From Paenibacillus pabuli (lineage in GTDB: Bacteria > Bacillota > Bacilli > Paenibacillales > Paenibacillaceae), in the NCBI RefSeq assembly GCF_023101145.1, contig NZ_CP073714.1, positions 4,774,001-4,838,000 of the forward strand: a stretch of DNA of 64,000 bases. The letters are read 5' to 3'. The notes under the pieces are model-generated. The model had not been told where the DNA came from. It made no database searches and saw only the letters and a list, made by a program, of their open reading frames with translations. The position numbers and the translations under genes were made by a program. Positions 25,271-31,550 of the stretch are shown here, in pieces; position 1 is the stretch's first letter; each line of letters begins with the position of its first letter.

Positions 25271-26272
25271 ATGTTTTCTTTGTTAAATAATGTATCCAAA
25301 TGGTCTCTAGTTTTAGTTGTATTCACCTCTGTACTCTCGCATTGCAGTTCTTCCGAAACCATCAAACCTGCTCAGCACAGTGAAGTCTCCTCTATCGGGG
25401 TCAGTCAACCGAGTCTACCGCCAGTTGATCCGATTATTCGAAGGGAGGGCACCACAGTATACATTGAGATGACTGCTCAAGTGACGGATATCGAAATTTC
25501 GCAAGACGTCATGTATAACGCTTGGACGTTCAATGGTACAGCCCCCGGGCCAGTACTTCGTGTTACCGAGGGGGATACACTGATTTTCACATTAAAAAAC
25601 AAAGACTCCAGCCTGCCTCATTCTATGGATTTTCATGCCGTTCATGCTTCCCCAAGCAGCAAATTCATTGATGTCATGCCAGGTGAGGAAGGTACCTTCA
25701 CCTATGCAACTTCCTCACCTGGCGTCTTTATGTACCACTGCGGGACAAAACCGGTTCTCGCTCATATTGCCAACGGTATGTACGGCATGATTATTGTTGA
25801 ACCCCAAGCCGGTTATCCTTCTGATGATCTGATCGATCGTCAGTATACGCTTGTTCAGAGTGAATGGTACAAGGAACATAGTTATGATGCTTTTTTGAAC
25901 GAAGAACCGGATTTTGTTGTGTTCAACGGGAATGATTACGGATTAACCCGTAATCCACTGCTTGCCAAAGTTGGAGATACGGTTCGGTTATATGTAAGCA
26001 ATGCCGGACCGAACGAAGTATCTTCTTTCCACATTGTTGGTACAATCATGGACCGAGTATATACTGACGGTAATCCCCGAAATATACAATACGGACTGCA
26101 GACGGTTATGCTTCCGGCGAGCGGCTGGGCTGTTGTGGAATTTACCGTAGCGGAAGAGGGCGATTACCCGCTTGTAACGCATCAGTTTAACCATGTATCC
26201 AAAGGGGCTTCTGCTATCCTTCGTGTAACCAAGGATGGCAAGGACCATGGGGATCAGGCAATGTCACACTGA
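25271..26272 (+). CDS. nirK: Copper-containing nitrite reductase (NO-forming)
   Basis: The enzyme reduces nitrite to nitric oxide outside the membrane. The 333-residue product has an N-terminal hydrophobic export segment with Cys25 that could be lipidated, although the lipobox (LSHC) is atypical. Two cupredoxin domains follow. Type 1 copper ligands are H117, C157, H165 and M170 (YHCGTKPVLAHIANGM), type 2 ligands are H122, H156 and H304 (THQFNH), and the catalytic pair is D120 and H254 (SSFHIVG). All these match NirK spacing. The ATG at 25271 is chosen because an export signal follows. The crp/fnr gene downstream is probably co-transcribed. Confidence 0.93.
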   Translation: MFSLLNNVSKWSLVLVVFTSVLSHCSSSETIKPAQHSEVSSIGVSQPSLPPVDPIIRREGTTVYIEMTAQVTDIEISQDVMYNAWTFNGTAPGPVLRVTEGDTLIFTLKNKDSSLPHSMDFHAVHASPSSKFIDVMPGEEGTFTYATSSPGVFMYHCGTKPVLAHIANGMYGMIIVEPQAGYPSDDLIDRQYTLVQSEWYKEHSYDAFLNEEPDFVVFNGNDYGLTRNPLLAKVGDTVRLYVSNAGPNEVSSFHIVGTIMDRVYTDGNPRNIQYGLQTVMLPASGWAVVEFTVAEEGDYPLVTHQFNHVSKGASAILRVTKDGKDHGDQAMSH

Positions 26273-26323
26273 GGCATCTTCATGGCAGCGCAATATCCTG
26301 AACGATTCGAGGTGAAATATGAA

Positions 26324-27040
26324 ATGATCTGTACACATGAAACTCAAGGCCCCTGTTTTTTGAAAGTGCCTCTATTCCAACATCTTGGACCTGAAGAATC
26401 TCTAATGTTGACCTCACTCCTGCACGCCCGCAAGTATGATAAAGGAGAATATGTCGTTCAGGAGGGTGAACACTCGGATACGCTGTACATTGTTCATCAG
26501 GGGTGTGTAAAGTTATCAAGATACGCTCAAAATGGCAAGGAGCACATCATCCGTTTCCTGTTTCCAGGTGATTTCTTTGGACAAGCTGCCCTGTTACACC
26601 AGAAGCCCCATGATGCAAACGCCGAGGTTTTGGAGTCTTCTGCCCTCTGCTCAATTCACAAAAACCACTTTGATCTTATGCTTGAACGATATCCTAAGCT
26701 TGCGTATCATTTCCTGCTTGCCATTTCTGACCTTCTCGGTGCGACAGATGAATGGAATAGCGCGATCAGTTCCATGAACACAGAACAAAAGATAGCAAAG
26801 TTACTCTTGTATTTTCATACTCGAAATTATGCACCAAATGAGATTCGATTGCCTGTTTACAAAAAAGACATGGCCCTTCTACTCGGGATCACACCCGAAA
26901 CGCTTAGCCGCAAACTGGCAGCCATGCAGAATCAGGGGCTGCTTCAGGTTACAGGAAACTGCATTCTTATTCTTCAACTGGAACAAATTAAAGAATCCTG
27001 CGGCTGTGGGGCCTCGGTTCCGACGTGGGCAAGTCCGTAG
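26324..27040 (+). CDS. Crp/Fnr-family regulator with FNR-like recognition helix
   Basis: The 238-residue product has a cyclic-nucleotide-binding-like beta-roll (~15-135), a dimer helix, and a winged helix-turn-helix. Its recognition helix (ITPETLSRKLAAM) carries the E-x-x-S-R pattern by which FNR reads TTGAT half-sites. Cys3 and Cys11 near the N-terminus and a C226-x-C228 pair at the C-terminus could hold an iron-sulfur cluster, but the spacing matches neither E. coli FNR nor Bacillus Fnr exactly. The ATG at 26324 lies after GAGGTG; the frame is open to an ATG at 26282. It follows nirK on the same strand. Confidence 0.88.
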   Translation: MICTHETQGPCFLKVPLFQHLGPEESLMLTSLLHARKYDKGEYVVQEGEHSDTLYIVHQGCVKLSRYAQNGKEHIIRFLFPGDFFGQAALLHQKPHDANAEVLESSALCSIHKNHFDLMLERYPKLAYHFLLAISDLLGATDEWNSAISSMNTEQKIAKLLLYFHTRNYAPNEIRLPVYKKDMALLLGITPETLSRKLAAMQNQGLLQVTGNCILILQLEQIKESCGCGASVPTWASP

Positions 27041-27044
27041 CATA

Positions 27045-27094
27045 CCAAAGAGTATCCATGCATCAGATGATGATCTGAGCGGATACTCTTTTGG
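27045..27094 (+). terminator. Terminator of the nirK-crp unit
   Basis: Arms CCAAAGAGTATCC and GGATACTCTTTTGG pair with one bulge immediately after the regulator stop codon. Confidence 0.75.
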
Positions 27095-27134
27095 CGTATA
27101 TTCTCATCCAGCGTTGTTACAGATCGAGCAACAG

Positions 27135-27297
27135 TCACACGAGCAAGCCCATAGATGCAATGAATCCCATAACAGGTCCGCCTGCTTCAAAGGCTTCAGG
27201 CATCATGGTTGAGGCAGATCATGGGCAATGATTTCACCTTCCCCAGCCGCCCCACATAAGTGCAGTCCACATCCGGGCCGACCCCTCTATTATTCAT
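27135..27297 (-). pseudogene. Possible remnant of a ZIP-family metal transporter
   Basis: On the minus strand one frame reads MWTALMWGGWG from ATG 27272, then two stops, then TMMPEAFEAGGPVMGFIASM near the C-terminus. The second part resembles the final ZIP transporter segment ('MPEAFE.GG...G'), and the first resembles the start of such a protein. An AAAGGAGG ribosome site lies upstream of an ATG at 27297. The middle, with most membrane helices, is missing. This would be a decayed gene with a large internal deletion; the similarity is short and read by eye. Confidence 0.4.
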
Positions 27298-27414
27298 TTG
27301 TGATCTATCCCTCCTTTAACCCGAACAATCACTCCAAAAAATAGCAAGCCAAATCGAGCGAGTGCAGCTTATCTCTCTTCGTCGCTGAATATTCCAAGTG
27401 ACAAAAGTAAATCC

Positions 27415-27457
27415 TGTGACCCATGTCACTTGCCTCCCTTCGAAATTACGATATGAT
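27415..27457 (+). promoter_or_regulatory. Crp/Fnr-dependent promoter of the second regulator gene
   Basis: TGTGA-CCCATG-TCACT (27415-27430) is centred 29.5 bases before TATGAT (27452-27457), the same geometry as at nirK and at the DUF2249 gene. It implies autoregulation or control by a related regulator. Confidence 0.78.
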
Positions 27458-27525
27458 GGAGTGATGCAGAATATCGGACTACTGGCCATTACATCGTTAT
27501 CATTTCACAGAGAGGAAGAATCGTT

Positions 27526-28227
27526 ATGAGCAGGGAAAACAAAGATACAGCCGCTGAGTTTCTACAGCAATTCCCCATCTTCCAGGACCTAAGTCCCGAG
27601 GAATTAAAACAGGTCGAAGATATCGCCATTTCCAGAACGATTCACAAAAAATCAGTCATTTTTACCGAAGGCAGTGAAAAAGAGGCTGTTTTTTTCATCC
27701 GTACCGGCATTGTCAAAGCATATAAAACCGATGAGAATGGACATGAACAGATTGTTTCTTTTCTGAAAATGGGAGACATGTTTCCGCATACCGGATTCTT
27801 CAACTCCCACCCGTATCCAGCAACGGCCGAAGCAATCACGCCAACTGAACTGCTTGCCATCCCTGTGCGACTATTTGAACGCTTAATGCTGGACAAACCA
27901 TCCATTGCGATCAAAATCATGCGTGTACTTGGTGATAAAATACGTGAATTACAGGATAAATTACAAGTACTCTCCGGTCAGGACGTCCGTAACCGTGTAC
28001 TTTCCTTCCTGTTGATGCTGGCAGAGCAGCACGGCCAAGTCCATGGTAACCAGATCATTATCAACTTGCCCATGACACATCAGGAATTCGCCAATTCCAT
28101 TGGAACAACCCGGGAAACGGCCAATCGACTTCTAAATCAGCTAACAAAGGAACATCTGCTTGAGGTGGATCGAAATCGGATTATCATTCATGATTTGCAA
28201 GCATTGAAAGAACAAAGAGATATATAG
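27526..28227 (+). CDS. Crp/Fnr-family regulator with CRP-like recognition helix
   Basis: A 233-residue regulator with an N-terminal beta-roll (~15-130), a long dimerisation helix and a C-terminal winged helix. The recognition helix (GTTRETANRLLNQL) has the R-E-x-x-x-R pattern of CRP, which reads TGTGA half-sites, and such sites are present in three promoters here including its own. The protein has no Cys, so it cannot hold a Cys-ligated iron-sulfur cluster. The signal could be NO through another cofactor, a small ligand, or none. It probably governs the neighbouring nitrite/NO genes. GAGAGGAAG lies before the ATG. Confidence 0.9.
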   Translation: MSRENKDTAAEFLQQFPIFQDLSPEELKQVEDIAISRTIHKKSVIFTEGSEKEAVFFIRTGIVKAYKTDENGHEQIVSFLKMGDMFPHTGFFNSHPYPATAEAITPTELLAIPVRLFERLMLDKPSIAIKIMRVLGDKIRELQDKLQVLSGQDVRNRVLSFLLMLAEQHGQVHGNQIIINLPMTHQEFANSIGTTRETANRLLNQLTKEHLLEVDRNRIIIHDLQALKEQRDI

Positions 28228-28238
28228 TCTGCATATTT

Positions 28239-28278
28239 AAGAGACCTTAACACCCGTTTATCGTTGTTAAGGTCTCTT
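28239..28278 (+). terminator. Terminator of the second Crp/Fnr gene
   Basis: A perfect 13-bp stem (AAGAGACCTTAAC at 28239-28251 and its complement at 28266-28278) followed by a T run. Confidence 0.9.
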
Positions 28279-28378
28279 TTGGTATGTATTTTTAAACATA
28301 ACATATCCTGTACAGCCGCAACACTTCGCCAAACAAGGTGATGCCATAAATAAGGCAAGATCATGACAAAAATAAATA

Positions 28379-28421
28379 TGTGAGCAGGCTCACACAGACC
28401 CTTCATCACGTTTTTTATAAT
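28379..28421 (+). promoter_or_regulatory. Crp/Fnr-dependent promoter of the DUF2249 operon
   Basis: The perfect palindromic consensus TGTGA-GCAGGC-TCACA (28379-28394) is centred 29.5 bases before a perfect TATAAT (28416-28421). This is a textbook class II site. Confidence 0.85.
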
Positions 28422-28463
28422 CAAATTACATCATCACACCAACCCAAATTGGAGGAATAAATC

Positions 28464-28697
28464 ATGAACACATATGCAGCTACGATTAATGCCACAGAGT
28501 ATCCACCTCACTTAAAACATAAAATCATTTTTGAAACCTTTGACCAGCTAAAACCTCAGGAAGCGATGCTGCTCATCAATGATCACGATCCGAAACCTTT
28601 GAAATTCCAGTTTCAATCCATACATCCCGATGGATTTGACTGGGAATATGTTGAACAAGGTCCGACCGTTTTTCAGGTCAAGATTAGCAAATTATAG
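28464..28697 (+). CDS. DUF2249-domain protein
   Basis: A single-domain protein of 77 residues. It has the DUF2249 pattern: an N-terminal strand and helix (IIFETFDQLKPQEAMLLIND), the HDPKPLKFQF motif, and the final 'W.Y.E.GP..F.V.I' strand. DUF2249 proteins have a SirA/TusA-like fold and occur near nitrite, NO and respiratory genes in many bacteria; their activity is not known. GGAGG precedes the ATG. It is the first gene of a Crp/Fnr-driven operon of four or five genes. Confidence 0.9.
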   Translation: MNTYAATINATEYPPHLKHKIIFETFDQLKPQEAMLLINDHDPKPLKFQFQSIHPDGFDWEYVEQGPTVFQVKISKL

Positions 28698-28713
28698 ATT
28701 GGAGCTGGGAGCC

Positions 28714-28800
28714 ATGCCGCAAGTTGATATCGTGGATCAGACCACACTATATAAGTCGTCGTACATCTTAGTAATGAAGCAGCTACAGGATCGGATGTGA
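28714..28800 (+). CDS. Possible 28-residue small protein
   Basis: The frame starts at ATG 28714 behind GGGAG and encodes MPQVDIVDQTTLYKSSYILV followed by MKQLQDRM. It fits between two DUF2249 genes on the same strand with no overlap, and stops 6 bases before the next ATG, which itself lacks a ribosome site. It could be a translated leader that couples expression of the next gene, a genuine small protein, or chance. Confidence 0.4.
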   Translation: MPQVDIVDQTTLYKSSYILVMKQLQDRM

Positions 28801-28806
28801 ACCCGC

Positions 28807-29403
28807 ATGCCTCCATCTGATGTCAATATCATTGAATTGGATGTCCGTCCTCATCTTAAGAACAAGCTTGAGCCATTCCAGCTAATTATGGATACGGTGA
28901 AAGGGTTACGACCCGAGGATGTGTTTGTACTCCATGCTCCATTTAAGCCTACACCCCTGCTTGGTATTCTCAAACTGAAGGGTTACTCCCATTCTTCCGA
29001 ACGAATGAGCTCGGATCATTGGATTACCACCTTTGTTCACAAAAGAAATAAAACAAATGCCAATGCAGCCTCTGCTACTAATTCATCTGTTTCAGACCCA
29101 GATGGGAACGCATTATCCTGCATGGGACGACCTAAAGAATCCGAGGACTCTTCTTTTGCCGTTGAAGGGGATGAAAGACTTAAAGAACCAACCGTCATGC
29201 TGGATAACCGAGGGCTGGAACCACCACAACCAATGATGCGAACGCTTGCCGCACTGAAGCGCTGTAAGCCTGGGGATGAGATTGTGATTCATAATGATCG
29301 GGTCCCAGTATTTTTGATTGAGGAACTCATCAGCCTGGGATGCCCCTATACGATTGAGGATCAAGCCGATGGCACGGCCAAAGTGAGAATTAAAAAAGGG
29401 TAA
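28807..29403 (+). CDS. Two-domain DUF2249 protein
   Basis: The product is 198 residues with two related domains joined by a Ser/Asn-rich linker. Domain 1 (~5-75) contains IMDTVKGLRPEDVFVLHAPF, and domain 2 (~125-195) contains TLAALKRCKPGDEIVIHNDR and LGCPYTIEDQADGTAKVRI. Domain 1 retains the 'L.P.D.F.L...F.P.PL' pattern of DUF2249, while domain 2 is closer to TusA/SirA-like folds but lacks an N-terminal Cys. Its start codon has no clear ribosome site, so translation may depend on the small frame just upstream. A sulfur-relay or NO-related role is only inferred. Confidence 0.82.
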   Translation: MPPSDVNIIELDVRPHLKNKLEPFQLIMDTVKGLRPEDVFVLHAPFKPTPLLGILKLKGYSHSSERMSSDHWITTFVHKRNKTNANAASATNSSVSDPDGNALSCMGRPKESEDSSFAVEGDERLKEPTVMLDNRGLEPPQPMMRTLAALKRCKPGDEIVIHNDRVPVFLIEELISLGCPYTIEDQADGTAKVRIKKG

Positions 29404-29416
29404 GGAGGCGAAAGCC

Positions 29417-30649
29417 GTGTCCAGGCTGCCGTTTCTGTTTATCATTACGGGCATCATCGGTTTTGTTATGTATCACGTATTCTCCCTGCTTTCGTTGACA
29501 GGTTGGCTTGGTAATGAATTAAGAGGTCCCGAAGGATGGTTTCACGCGCACTTATTCGTATTGGGTTGGGCAACCATGCTTGCCATGGGTGCAATATATC
29601 AATTGATTCATGTTATCTTGCAATCCAACATTTATAGTTTGCGTCTCGGTTATTGGCATTTTTCCCTATTTAGTATCGGACTCTCTGGCATGTTGTATGG
29701 CTTCATCCGGGCAGACGTCAGCTGGATCGCCAGTTCTGCCACGCTTGCTTTGACAGGCATTCTATTGTTCGGATGGAATATGGCGGTTACCCTCTTCCGT
29801 GCCTCCCAGTGGAATCCGGTTACAATTAGTGCCGCCTGTGCTTGTTTTTATCTGGTTTTAACCGGAGTCTCAGGCATGTTAATGGGCCTTAATTTTGCTT
29901 TTGGTGAATGGAATGGTCTGCACGAACGATTATTCGGTGCACATATCTGGATGGGAACGCTCGGCTGGTTTGGCATGTTAATTACCGGATTCAGCTACAA
30001 AATGCTTCCCATGTTTTATCTGTCCCACAATTTTTCGATCCGGCTGCAAAAAGTGGTTCTCTACGTATGGAATGCAGCTGTTATCACTGGTGCCATCGCA
30101 TTTCTGACGGGAATTAAGGGTGGTTTGCTCTGGTTCGCTCTGTTGCTCCTGGCTGCAGCTGCTATCTTCTATGTGTACCATCTGGAGCAAATCCAGGAGA
30201 AGCGGCATAAAAACAATCCTGGTCCGGGCATCCGCTGGTCGGTGTATGTAAGCCGTGCATTTGCCGTCTATGTGGTTGCGCTGCTGATCTATTCTGCTCA
30301 AGATACAGAACTGCTGCTGCATCCCCGCGTTGTTCTTCTTTCCGGGTGGATATATCTCGGGGCCTGGGTATCGCTCACCATACTGGGTTACGCCTCCAAA
30401 ATCGTACCCTTTCTATGGTGGACCCATAAGTATGGCAAATTGGCTGGCAGACCTGGAACGCCACTGATGGCAGATATGCTTAGCGAGCGGAATATATACT
30501 GGGGTCTAATCTCCATGGTCACAGCCAACCTGCTGCTTGTATGTGGAATTCTGATTAATTTGGCAGAAGTAATGATGGTCGGCGGGACACTCCTGTCTCT
30601 CGTTTCCATCGTCTATATTGCGAACATCGCTTACGTGTTTAGACGTTAA
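29417..30649 (+). CDS. Heme-copper-oxidase-I-like polytopic membrane protein
   Basis: The 410-residue product has about 12 membrane segments. Helices carry conserved-looking His: H-x-H in GWFHAHLFVLGWATMLAMGA, a nearby LIHV, then GLHERLFGAHIWMGTLGWFG and later His in LLHPRVVL and WWTHKYG. The His arrangement resembles short cytochrome oxidase subunit I/NnrS-like proteins rather than full NorB. GTG 29417 is the start, 8 bases after AAGGAGG. It lies 13 bases after the DUF2249 gene in the Fnr-type operon. A role in NO reduction, NO response or heme-copper handling is inferred from nirK nearby. Confidence 0.8.
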   Translation: MSRLPFLFIITGIIGFVMYHVFSLLSLTGWLGNELRGPEGWFHAHLFVLGWATMLAMGAIYQLIHVILQSNIYSLRLGYWHFSLFSIGLSGMLYGFIRADVSWIASSATLALTGILLFGWNMAVTLFRASQWNPVTISAACACFYLVLTGVSGMLMGLNFAFGEWNGLHERLFGAHIWMGTLGWFGMLITGFSYKMLPMFYLSHNFSIRLQKVVLYVWNAAVITGAIAFLTGIKGGLLWFALLLLAAAAIFYVYHLEQIQEKRHKNNPGPGIRWSVYVSRAFAVYVVALLIYSAQDTELLLHPRVVLLSGWIYLGAWVSLTILGYASKIVPFLWWTHKYGKLAGRPGTPLMADMLSERNIYWGLISMVTANLLLVCGILINLAEVMMVGGTLLSLVSIVYIANIAYVFRR

Positions 30650-30674
30650 CTTGAATAACCGGAGGGTGAAAATA

Positions 30675-30974
30675 ATGGAACAAACCACACCATTGCTGGA
30701 ATGTCTAAAGGAAGTCTATGACCCTGAACTAGGTGTTAATATCGTTGACCTGGGGCTTGTGTATGAAGTGCGGGAAGAACCGGAGCGGGTATACGTTCGG
30801 ATGACGTTGACTACACCCGGCTGCCCTCTACATGACACCATTGTAGGAGCTGTGAGATGGGTATTGCAGGAGAACACAAATAAGACCGATATTGAAGTTC
30901 AAGTCGTGTGGGAGCCTCACTGGACTCCCGAACTCATGTCCAGTGAAGCCAAGGAAATGCTGGGATACTTTTGA
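30675..30974 (+). CDS. MIP18/DUF59-family iron-sulfur assembly protein
   Basis: The 99-residue product matches the SufT/PaaD-type family. LKEVYDPELGVNIVDLGLVY is the N-terminal hallmark, and TLTTPGCPLHDTIVGAV carries the conserved Cys. A C-terminal 'V.VVWEPHWTPELMSSEAKE' block closes the domain. Such proteins help mature iron-sulfur proteins. The ATG at 30675 lies 9 bases after GGAGG. It is the last gene of the operon begun at 28464 and may serve an iron-sulfur protein made under low oxygen; its client is not identifiable. Confidence 0.92.
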   Translation: MEQTTPLLECLKEVYDPELGVNIVDLGLVYEVREEPERVYVRMTLTTPGCPLHDTIVGAVRWVLQENTNKTDIEVQVVWEPHWTPELMSSEAKEMLGYF

Positions 30975-31015
30975 ATATGAACATGAATGATTCCAGCCTG
31001 CTCGTATCGGTTGAA

Positions 31016-31059
31016 AAAGCGTACTTTAGCTCTGATCTTCTCAGAGAAAAGTACGCTTT
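31016..31059 (+). terminator. Terminator of the DUF2249-MIP18 operon
   Basis: A perfect 12-bp stem (AAAGCGTACTTT at 31016-31027 and its complement at 31048-31059). The loop contains a smaller CTCTGATCTTCTCAGAG hairpin. Confidence 0.85.
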
Positions 31060-31102
31060 CTGTTGTATTCAATCGAATTTATTTAGAAGAAAGGTTGTCT
31101 CA

Positions 31103-31447
31103 TTACACATCCTGAGCGTACGAGGCATCCGGCACGTGATTCAGCACCACAAACAAACGCACTTCACGATCTCCACTATTATGGAAAGCAAACTCAGTCT
31201 CGCCGCTGCAGCAGATCACATCCTCCTGTTTCACTTCCTGCTCCTTCCTGTCCAGAATAATGGTTCCAGTACCTTCAACCACCAGCAAGATAACGTCAGA
31301 CCCTGGATGTTTGTGAACCGGCAGTTGTTGTCCTGGCAGAAAATGAAGCACAAATGTGACCCCGCCTCCCTGCTGAAATAAAATACGTTTCGTAAAACGG
31401 TCTGCGCTAAACCCCTTTACCGCTGGTAAAGACGTAATATTCATCAT
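31103..31447 (-). CDS. Small cupin protein, Fnr-type regulated
   Basis: A single cupin domain of 114 residues. PVHKHPGSDVILLVVEGTG supplies motif 1 with two His and ETEFAFHNSGD supplies the His of motif 2; metal binding is likely. Such small cupins often act in metal-dependent sensing or reactions; the activity here is unknown. GGAGGAAAAAAC lies upstream of the ATG. The promoter carries a perfect TTGAT-N4-ATCAA box, linking it to the oxygen/NO response of the neighbouring cluster. Confidence 0.88.
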   Translation of the reverse strand: MMNITSLPAVKGFSADRFTKRILFQQGGGVTFVLHFLPGQQLPVHKHPGSDVILLVVEGTGTIILDRKEQEVKQEDVICCSGETEFAFHNSGDREVRLFVVLNHVPDASYAQDV

Positions 31448-31483
31448 TGTTTTTTCCTCCTTCTATACTCTTGGGATGGATTC

Positions 31484-31525
31484 ATCATATAGCAAAAAAA
31501 ACCAGAGTTCCTTGATCTAAATCAA
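31484..31525 (-). promoter_or_regulatory. FNR-type promoter of the small cupin gene
   Basis: On the minus strand TTGAT-TTAG-ATCAA (31525-31512) is the perfect FNR consensus. It is centred 29.5 bases before TATGAT (31489-31484), the class II position. The box type fits the E-x-x-S-R recognition helix of the regulator at 26324-27040. Confidence 0.8.
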
Positions 31526-31535
31526 GGAGCTCTGG
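31494..31535 (-). terminator. Terminator of the BceAB-type operon, containing an FNR box
   Basis: A 15-bp stem (31502-31516 with 31521-31535, one G-U wobble, 4-base loop) is followed on the minus strand by eight U residues (31501-31494). The inner part of the stem is the TTGAT-N4-ATCAA box used by the downstream cupin promoter. Confidence 0.9.
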
Positions 31536-31550
31536 GGATTACGAAACTGA

